From: Salipaludibacillus keqinensis
GTDB lineage: Bacteria; Bacillota; Bacilli; Bacillales; Salisediminibacteriaceae
Direction of reading: 5' to 3'
Length of the DNA stretch: 64,000 bases
Assembly (NCBI RefSeq): GCF_003226325.1
Contig: NZ_PDOD01000001.1
Coordinates: 744,001-808,000, forward strand
In this document: positions 57,963 to 64,000 of the stretch, piece after piece
Layout of the letters: every line of letters starts with the position of its first letter
How positions within the stretch are numbered: position 1 is the first letter of the stretch
Made by a program: the position numbers and the translations under genes
Notes under the pieces: model-generated
What the model was told of the DNA's origin: nothing
Databases searched by the model: none
What the model saw: the letters and a program-made list of their open reading frames with translations, nothing else

Positions 57963-59774
57963 ATGATAGAGCTTGATAGTTTTCAAGAAGTTGGACAAAG
58001 TCTTGCACCTAATCCTCAGTTCAAGCGAAGCGATTGGCTTGAACTACAAGGGGAGTGGTGGTTTGCCACAGATCCTGAGGACCAAGGGGTGAACGATCGC
58101 TGGTATGAAAACCTTCCAAAAGGAGACGTGATTCATCTCCCGTTTGTTCAGGAGAGTGATATGCATTCTAGCCACTCCAAGAACTCTCCCATTGTTTGGT
58201 ATGAACGAGTTGTTCGTTTAGATGAAAGACAAAAGAATAAAACGATTCTTCTTCATTTTGAAGCGGTAGATTACAAGACCGTCGTTTGGATCAATGGATT
58301 TCAAGTGGGTGAACATGAAGGGGGCCACACTCCGTTCTCACTCTCATATAAGCCAGGGAACGACGAAGAAACCTTGAATATAACCATTCGTGTAGAAGAT
58401 TTTAACCGGACGGATCAACCAATTGGCAAGCAGTCTTGGAAAGAGGATAACTTTTTATGTTGGTATTCACGCACAACAGGGATTTGGCAGTCATTATGGA
58501 TGGAATTTGTAAGCGATCTCTATATTGAGAGTATTCAGATGACTCCGGATATTGATAAGGGCCAGTTAGTTGTGGAGACGTTTTGTCATATCCCAGAAAC
58601 GACTCAGAAGCGGTTAGCATTAACTATGAGCGTTTACTTAAAAGGGACGCTGATTACAGAGGTGACAGTGAAAAACATCTCTCATTACACAAAAACAATT
58701 CTGACGATTGATTCAGATACTCCGGATTTTCGTCTCGCCTATTGGTCGCCTGAGTCTCCAGAGCTGTATGACATCGTTTTGACTATAGAGGAAGATGACA
58801 AGGTGAAGGATGAAGTGGAAAGTTATTTTGGTATGAGAGCCGTTTCAGTAAAAGGGAACGAGATCCTGCTAAATTACGAAAAATTTTATCAGAAGCTGAT
58901 ACTGGATCAAGGCTATTACAAAGAGACTTTGATGACTGCTCCGTCACCGTCGGCTGAACTGGATGATATCGAAAAAATCAAGGCAATGGGATTCAATGGC
59001 TTAAGAAAACATCAGACAGTGGGAACTCACAGATTTTTATACTTGTGCGACAAATTAGGGCTGGTTACTTGGGCTGAAATGCCAAGCTTTTATAAGTTTC
59101 ATCGAGGATCTGCGGCCCGAGCATATTCTGAGTGGCAAGAGATTATTCAGAAACACTACAACCATCCTAGTACGATCATTTACACGATCATGAATGAGTC
59201 TTGGGGTGTGAATGAGATCTATGCGAACAAGCAGCAACAGCATTTCGTCGATTCTCTCTATTCCATGACGAAAGCGCTTGATCCTACAAGACTTGTGATC
59301 GGAAACGACGGTTGGGAACAGACGAAAACGGACATTTTAACGATTCACGACTATGCCCAGAAGCCGGAAAAAATACACAGCGCCTATCACTTAAAAGAGG
59401 AATTTGTTGAAGGGGCACCTTCTGTGACGAGCAATAAATTTACCTATGCTCAAGGCTATGAATATGAAGGGCAACCTATCATTTTAAGTGAGTTTGGAGG
59501 AGTGGCTTATTCCGAACAGACTTTGAATCAAGAGAAAGATTGGGGTTATGGTGATCGTCCTGAATCGAAAGAAGAGGCTTGGGAGCGAATATCTGCGTTA
59601 ATTTCTGCTGTGATGGATAACGAGCATTTTTGCGGTTTTTGCTACACGCAACTGTCAGATGTTCAACAAGAGGTCAATGGGTTACTGACGCATGATCACG
59701 AATATAAATTTGATCCTGAAGAAGTGAAAAAACTATTGAATCAGAAGCATACACGAGGATTTATTTTCGAATGA
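57963..59774 (+). CDS. Family 2 glycoside hydrolase
   Basis: 603 residues. Sugar-binding domain ~10-190 (VVWINGFQVGEHEGGHTPFS in part ~103-122), immunoglobulin-like domain ~190-290, TIM barrel from ~295. Acid/base Glu in IIYTIMNESWGVNE (~409-422) and nucleophile Glu in ILSEFGGVAYS (~507-517). GH2 includes beta-galactosidases, beta-glucuronidases and beta-mannosidases; the exact sugar cannot be told. Cytosolic (no signal), working on a glycoside imported by the adjacent symporter. Confidence 0.9.
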   Translation: MIELDSFQEVGQSLAPNPQFKRSDWLELQGEWWFATDPEDQGVNDRWYENLPKGDVIHLPFVQESDMHSSHSKNSPIVWYERVVRLDERQKNKTILLHFEAVDYKTVVWINGFQVGEHEGGHTPFSLSYKPGNDEETLNITIRVEDFNRTDQPIGKQSWKEDNFLCWYSRTTGIWQSLWMEFVSDLYIESIQMTPDIDKGQLVVETFCHIPETTQKRLALTMSVYLKGTLITEVTVKNISHYTKTILTIDSDTPDFRLAYWSPESPELYDIVLTIEEDDKVKDEVESYFGMRAVSVKGNEILLNYEKFYQKLILDQGYYKETLMTAPSPSAELDDIEKIKAMGFNGLRKHQTVGTHRFLYLCDKLGLVTWAEMPSFYKFHRGSAARAYSEWQEIIQKHYNHPSTIIYTIMNESWGVNEIYANKQQQHFVDSLYSMTKALDPTRLVIGNDGWEQTKTDILTIHDYAQKPEKIHSAYHLKEEFVEGAPSVTSNKFTYAQGYEYEGQPIILSEFGGVAYSEQTLNQEKDWGYGDRPESKEEAWERISALISAVMDNEHFCGFCYTQLSDVQQEVNGLLTHDHEYKFDPEEVKKLLNQKHTRGFIFE

Positions 59775-59794
59775 TAGGAAAGGAGAGAGGGAAA

Positions 59795-61171
59795 ATGGAG
59801 GAACGAGCAACGATGATCAACACAGACGCACCGGAAAGGAAGAAAATAAGCAATAAGGAGGTGCTGTCTTACTTCAGTTATGGGATGGGCCAGTGTATCA
59901 GTTTCGGGCTCATCGGAACCTATATAATGTATTTCTACACGGATATTCTTGGCATCTCAGCTCTTGCAGCGAGTATGATTTTCGTCATTGCCCGCACGTT
60001 TGATGCGGCTAATGACCCGCTCATGGCATCGATTATGGATACGAAGCGATCAAAACACGGTAAGTTCCGGCAATATTTGCTTTACATGCCATTCTTCATC
60101 TTTATGATTACAATTATCGCTTTTCTGCCACTCAATCTTAGCCCGACAGCGAGCGTGATTTTCGCAGGAGCTACTTATATTTTGTGGGGTGTATTTTACA
60201 CAGTATCGGATGTTCCCTTCTGGTCGATGTCTGCTGTGATGAGTCAAGAACCTCAGGAACGAACCAAACTTGTCACGTATGCCAATTTAGGGGTCTTCGT
60301 TGGGATCGGAATTCCGACGCTCCTTTTTACGCCATTAGCCGAATTTCTAGGTGGCGGTAGTCTGGATGATGGATTTTTCTATGCAGTGGTCATTCTATCG
60401 TTACTCATGCTTCCATTGATGTTTGTAGGTTTTCGTAACACGAAGGAGCGTGTAGAACCTCCCAAACAACGTGTGCGGATACGAGATGCCATCAAAGTAG
60501 TCAAAGGCAACAAGCCGATGTTTATCATTTTAGCGACGTTTTTCTGCAATGTATTTGTGAATATTACGTTAACATTGAATATCTATTTTTTCACATACAA
60601 TCTTGGCAACGCTTCCTTAATGGCTGCCTTTGGTGTTATTAGTCTTTTAGCCTGCGTCGGTTTCTTTTTTATCCCGATGCTGACAAAGTATTTTTACAAG
60701 AAACATATCTTGATGACGATTCTTATTGCAGACATCCTGGTCCGTATAGTTTTCTTCATGACGGGATACAGCAATACGATGTTAGTTTTAGCCTTTTTGA
60801 CTGTGACAATGATCTTGTATACGGCGACAGGGCCACTTATTTCCGCCATGCTCTCTGAAACAATCGAACTCACAGAAGTGCGTACAGGGCAGCGATCCGA
60901 AGCCGTCACTTTTTCTGGTCAAACTTTCACCGGCAAACTCTCCGTTGCGTTAGCAGGTGGTGCAACTGGGGTCATTTTGACTGTGATCAACTACGTTCCG
61001 AATCAAGCTCAAACAGAAGGAACGATGACAGGATTGTTTTTTGTGATTGCTTTATTACCAGCCTTAGGTTCTTTGATTCGCCTAGTATTGATGTATTTCT
61101 ATAAGTATACTGAGAAAGAGTTTAATGAGGCAGTAGCAGAACTTCAAGTGCGAAAGGAACAAAGTTCATAA
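59795..61171 (+). CDS. GPH-family (glycoside-pentoside-hexuronide) cation symporter
   Basis: 458 residues from ATG 59795 (AAAGGAGAGAGGGAAA; the ATG at 59771 overlaps the GH2 stop). Twelve helices. GPH motifs: FSYGMGQCISFGLIGTYIMYFYTDILG (partly GTYIMYFYTDILG) and RTFDAANDPLMASIMDTKRSKHGKFRQYLL (partly FDAANDPLMASIMD, ~75-88). Na+ or H+ driven uptake of a glycoside for the GH2 enzyme upstream, 20 bases away. Confidence 0.9.
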   Translation: MEERATMINTDAPERKKISNKEVLSYFSYGMGQCISFGLIGTYIMYFYTDILGISALAASMIFVIARTFDAANDPLMASIMDTKRSKHGKFRQYLLYMPFFIFMITIIAFLPLNLSPTASVIFAGATYILWGVFYTVSDVPFWSMSAVMSQEPQERTKLVTYANLGVFVGIGIPTLLFTPLAEFLGGGSLDDGFFYAVVILSLLMLPLMFVGFRNTKERVEPPKQRVRIRDAIKVVKGNKPMFIILATFFCNVFVNITLTLNIYFFTYNLGNASLMAAFGVISLLACVGFFFIPMLTKYFYKKHILMTILIADILVRIVFFMTGYSNTMLVLAFLTVTMILYTATGPLISAMLSETIELTEVRTGQRSEAVTFSGQTFTGKLSVALAGGATGVILTVINYVPNQAQTEGTMTGLFFVIALLPALGSLIRLVLMYFYKYTEKEFNEAVAELQVRKEQSS

Positions 61172-61181
61172 AATTAGATGT

Positions 61182-61222
61182 AGGGCTGTGGCCAAAAGGA
61201 TGATTTTGGTGACAGTCTTTCT
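61182..61222 (+). terminator. Terminator of the GH2-GPH operon
   Basis: GGCTGT-CCAAAA / TTTTGG-GACAGTC hairpin followed by TTTCTTT. A diverged copy of the hairpin at 233-275. Confidence 0.75.
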
Positions 61223-61431
61223 TTACTTGTATTATTACATTTTCTACCGTTTTCGTCCTGATCCGTTGGGTCATGTTGCGTAGGTGCTGTATCCGTAGCA
61301 CCTAGTTAGCATGACGCGTCGTGCGCTCAAGTGCTGACTAAATAGTTTGTTCCCAGCTTATGTTTTAAGTTCCATTAAAATGGTTAAAGAGAGAGTGGAA
61401 AGCAAATAACAAGCTATAAGGAGATGAGCCG
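61223..61431. other. Spacer with a second dispersed hairpin
   Basis: Contains TAGGTGCTG / TAGCACCTA (61281-61301) plus GCGT/ACGCG, a relative of the inverted repeat at 12901-12938. No ORF with a ribosome site until AAGGAGATGAGCCG at 61418. Confidence 0.5.
61279..61312. repeat. Inverted repeat related to 12901-12938
   Basis: GTAGGTGCT-N6-AGCACCTAG core shared with the hairpin after the MotA/OmpA pair. Confidence 0.55.
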
Positions 61432-61782
61432 ATGAGTATTTTACATTTAAGCAACAAGGAAAAAGGATTTGAAGAAAAGAACTTGGATACATTCAATATT
61501 GAATCTATCCAAGGGTTAGTGAAGGGTTCACCAGAAGCTCTTTATCTCCCGAATAATATAGTTATTTGGAAGAATCCAAAAGCAGCAGTGTTAAATCAAG
61601 AGAAAACACTTGTGTTAAAACACGAAGGTGAAATGAACGACTCGATCTATGGCGAAGTGGTAGTAACCGGTACGGATGGGACAAAGACCATTGGTTTGGG
61701 CGATGACCAGTTGAAGCAATTCCACAACAAGTTAGAAGAAGTAGAAGTAGATGGCGAAAAGCTACTTGCGATAGATTACTAA
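61432..61782 (+). CDS. Hypothetical protein (116 aa)
   Basis: 116 residues, soluble, beta-rich, with LVKGSPEALYLPNNIVIWKN (~27-46) and EVEVDGEKLLAIDY at the end. The layout loosely recalls DUF3846-type small proteins, but I am not confident. AAGGAGATGAGCCG ribosome site; own terminator at 61814. Confidence 0.6.
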   Translation: MSILHLSNKEKGFEEKNLDTFNIESIQGLVKGSPEALYLPNNIVIWKNPKAAVLNQEKTLVLKHEGEMNDSIYGEVVVTGTDGTKTIGLGDDQLKQFHNKLEEVEVDGEKLLAIDY

Positions 61783-61813
61783 TCGCTGTAGATTTTTTTA
61801 ATAAGATGATAAG

Positions 61814-61846
61814 GCAGGGATCTCAAATTTGAGGTTCCTGTTTTTG
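61814..61846 (+). terminator. Terminator after the 116-aa gene
   Basis: CAGG-CTCAAA / TTTGAG-CCTG hairpin followed by TTTTTG. Confidence 0.8.
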
Positions 61847-62001
61847 TGCGTAGCATCTTAAACTTAAGTTTTTCCTGAGGCCTATATTATCCGATTGTCA
61901 AGTATAGAAGAAAGGTTTCTTATTTCCCTGTCCTCCTTTATAATAGGATAGGATTTATTTTTGTGACTAAAAGATTTCAAAGCACGAAGGAGGACCATTT
62001 A

Positions 62002-63396
62002 GTGAAAAATATCAAAGGGGAAACGATGACTGTTGATATAAAGCATTTAGATCATAAAGGGTCAGGGCGAGGGTCGACTTGGCGTGAGAATGACGAGGGG
62101 AACCCGAAAAAGTTAAGGTTGATTGTCCCGCAGACCCTTCCAGGCGAGACAGTGAAAGTGACGGTTGATCGCCCGGACCGGAAGAAATGGCGAACGAATC
62201 CTCAGGAGATTCTCACTACTAGCCCGGAACGAGTCGAACCACCCTGTCCTCATTTTGAAAAGTGTGGCGGCTGTATTTGGCAACACTGGAATTACTCAGG
62301 ACAGTTGAACTATAAAACGGCACATGTGAAACAGATCCTGGAACATAAAGGGTATGACAAGGGACTTGTCCGCGAAACGATTGGAATGGAAGATCCTTGG
62401 CACTACCGGAATAAAATGGAGTTTACTTTTTCGCCAGAAGGGGACCTTGGTCTACATGAACAGGGGAATTTCAGGAAAATTATCCCCCTCGAGACTTGCT
62501 TGATCGCAGGAGAAACGATGGTTGATGCCACGATGGTGGTTTCTGAGTGGGTGAAAGATCATCAATTGGAAGGGTACGACAAAGATCTCCATGAGGGATT
62601 GTTGCGGCACTTGATGGTGAGACAGTCTTTTGCAACGGGAGAAATCATGCTCGCTCTTTTTGCAACAAAGGCACCAGAAGGACCCCTTCAGCAAGCGGCG
62701 GATGATTTGGTGGCGCGGATTACAGAACGTTGTCCGAATGTGAAAAGCTTGTTATGGCTTGAAAATACTGATTGGGCAGACCGGGCTCAGTCTGAAAAGG
62801 ATCACGTGTTAGCGGGACGAGATTTTATTAATGATGAAATGGCTGGCTACCGCTTTAGACTTTGGTTTGATACATTTTTTCAAACAAATCCGTTACAAGC
62901 GGCAAAACTAGTGGAATTAGCGCTTGAAATGGGACAACCTAAAAAAACGGAAAAGATGATTGATTTATTCTGTGGTGTGGGCACATTCTCCCTTCCATTT
63001 GCCGATCGAGTCAAGGAGCTGGCTGGGATTGAGCTAGTGGAAAGTTCAATTGAATCAGCCAAGCGCAATGCTGAAGATAATGGACTATCAAATACCCGGT
63101 TTTTGGCTAAAGACGCAAGAAAAGGAATCGATCAAATGTTGGAGAGCTTTGGCAAGCCTGAATTGTTGTTAATCGATCCGCCAAGGTCAGGTGCTGGTGG
63201 GAAAGTAATGAGACGAATCGGCCGAGCGCAACCTCAACGTATCGTCTATGTATCATGTAATCCAGAATCCTTTGCGGAGGACCTTCAGGAGTTGGAACCA
63301 TTCGGCTACACGTTAAAAGAAGTGCAACCGGTGGATTTATTCCCACACACGTTCCACGTGGAGCTTGTTACTATTATTGAGTTGAAAGAGAAATAA
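62002..63396 (+). CDS. rlmD: 23S rRNA (uracil-C5)-methyltransferase RlmD/RlmCD type
   Basis: 464 residues from GTG 62002, chosen for AAGGAGGACCATTTA. TRAM domain ~1-55 (DIKHLDHKGSGRGS). 4Fe-4S cysteines in PPCPHFEKCGGCIWQHW (~73-89) and ETCLI (~163). SAM site DLFCGVGTFSLPFA (~320-333), LIDPPRSGAGG (~392-402) and catalytic Cys in IVYVSCNPESFAEDL (~415-429). Methylates U1939 (and U747 in Firmicutes) of 23S rRNA. Single gene. Confidence 0.92.
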   Translation: MKNIKGETMTVDIKHLDHKGSGRGSTWRENDEGNPKKLRLIVPQTLPGETVKVTVDRPDRKKWRTNPQEILTTSPERVEPPCPHFEKCGGCIWQHWNYSGQLNYKTAHVKQILEHKGYDKGLVRETIGMEDPWHYRNKMEFTFSPEGDLGLHEQGNFRKIIPLETCLIAGETMVDATMVVSEWVKDHQLEGYDKDLHEGLLRHLMVRQSFATGEIMLALFATKAPEGPLQQAADDLVARITERCPNVKSLLWLENTDWADRAQSEKDHVLAGRDFINDEMAGYRFRLWFDTFFQTNPLQAAKLVELALEMGQPKKTEKMIDLFCGVGTFSLPFADRVKELAGIELVESSIESAKRNAEDNGLSNTRFLAKDARKGIDQMLESFGKPELLLIDPPRSGAGGKVMRRIGRAQPQRIVYVSCNPESFAEDLQELEPFGYTLKEVQPVDLFPHTFHVELVTIIELKEK

Positions 63397-63408
63397 ACGA
63401 TTGTGTGA

Positions 63409-63439
63409 CAGCCTGGACTTTTGTCCGGGCTGTTTTTAT
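63409..63439 (+). terminator. Terminator after rlmD
   Basis: ACAGCC-GGAC / GTCC-GGCTGT hairpin followed by T5. Confidence 0.85.
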
Positions 63440-63501
63440 ATAGGTGGGGATTAGATGTTAGGGTAGAGATTATATGTTTTTTAATGTGCAGCGACAGGCG
63501 A

Positions 63502-63699
63502 TTAACCGAATATGAGATAAGCCACGAGCAACAAGGCAGCCAATATACCAAAACCAATGAAAATAGTATTTTTGGTTTTATTCATATCATTGTTATCTTT
63601 ACCAGTTGCCTCCTTCGCCGTTAATATTTTTATATTTGCGATTAATATTCCCATGATAACCAAGGCTGTGGCTACGATTGCTATAGCTAGTATTTCCAT
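63502..63699 (-). CDS. Small two-helix membrane protein (65 aa)
   Basis: 65 residues from ATG 63699 on the minus strand, behind TAGAGGTGATAGTC; the longer frame to 63921 crosses a repeat and has no site. Helices ~2-24 and ~45-63, polar loop KEATGKDNNDMNKTKNT. Family not recognised. Confidence 0.55.
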   Translation of the reverse strand: MEILAIAIVATALVIMGILIANIKILTAKEATGKDNNDMNKTKNTIFIGFGILAALLLVAYLIFG

Positions 63700-63851
63700 G
63701 ACTATCACCTCTAGGTAAGTAGAATTAAATTGGGATTTTTGTGAGTCGGTTTTCATGTTCCCTAGGATTGATGGGGTAAAACTTTTTAGACGTGTTGGTG
63801 TTGTATATGAGGAGTATAGGTTCTTCAGGAATTTTGGGAGTTTCAAGATTG

Positions 63852-63915
63852 GATTAGCGACGGACAGCGGGAGTGAAGGTTTGTGAACGTCGTCAACATA
63901 GGAAGTTGGCGACGA
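63852..63915 (+). repeat. GCGACG-type repeat, second locus
   Basis: GATTAGCGACGGACAGCGGG, then GAACGTCGTCAACATAGGAA and the start of a second unit (GGCGACGAAGAC) at 63908, period ~52. Same family as the array at 30478-30806. The rest of 63700-64000 holds no supported gene; AGAACCGTT at the window edge may begin another REP-like word. Confidence 0.7.
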
Positions 63916-64000
63916 AGACACCCCAACTTAATAAGCTAAAGGTAGTAAACTCCTAAAACAAACTCTTTTATTTGTATCCTAATTAGCCAGAAGAACCGTT

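Overview
The window is a stretch of low-to-moderate GC chromosome from an endospore-forming member of the Bacillaceae. Evidence: Bacillus-type families (CotS-like spore-coat kinase, RsbR-like STAS protein, YtrA/YtrB-like GntR-ABC operon, DUF2812-PadR pair, YhgE/Pip, S-box riboswitch), strong AGGAGG ribosome sites with frequent TTG/GTG starts, and many intrinsic terminators. A marine or halotolerant lineage is only my inference. I see no rRNA, tRNA, phage, insertion sequence or CRISPR array.

The most important observation is two genes, 26 kb apart, each interrupted by one in-frame TGA exactly at a functionally conserved cysteine. One is a DsbA/FrnE-like thiol oxidoreductase (29703-30410), where TGA replaces the first Cys of the CPFC active site. 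The other is a CueP-family copper-binding lipoprotein/membrane protein (55595-56131), where TGA replaces the first of its three conserved Cys. Both have a good ribosome site, an otherwise intact frame, and a hairpin 18-28 nt after the TGA whose apical loop contains G, as expected of a bacterial SECIS. The simplest reading is that both are selenoproteins and that this organism decodes UGA as selenocysteine. No selA/selB/selC/selD gene is in the window, so this needs the rest of the genome.

Layout. 1-3.5 kb: DUF4190 protein, a WalR-box-linked coiled-coil/3D-domain cell-wall protein, small peptides. 3.5-7 kb: spore-coat-like glycosyltransferase, HipA-like kinase and CotS-like kinase. 7-13 kb: RsbR-like protein, methyltransferase, an uncharacterised membrane protein and a ZorA/ZorB-like MotA-OmpA pair. 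13-20 kb: cupredoxin, CBS protein, a tandem AbrB/zinc-ribbon protein, and a GntR-ABC operon. 20-28 kb: YihY, PepF, a VKOR protein behind CsoR/CstR-type operators, nitronate monooxygenase, SelO. 28-35 kb: UvsE, the TGA-containing DsbA, GNATs, TPR, Nif3-like and VOC proteins. 35-38.6 kb: S-box-controlled msrA, an ArsR-permease operon with three matching operators, class I aldolase. 39-45.5 kb: MFS transporter, two gene remnants, AraC regulator, PadR-DUF2812 operon, phosphofructokinase. 45.6-53 kb: YhgE/Pip protein, two-component system, small alarmone synthetase and PLD-type synthase, tied together by a shared direct-repeat operator. 53-64 kb: prolyl hydroxylase, SRPBCC protein, the TGA-containing CueP, a regulator-GH2-GPH sugar cluster, RlmD.

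Intergenic spacers carry several different families of structured repeats: a 21-bp array, two different 51-bp families with inverted ends, an 82-bp array built of ~20-bp subunits, and a dispersed 20-bp REP-like word (GGGACGGTTCT core) that lies at gene ends and supplies C-terminal codons.
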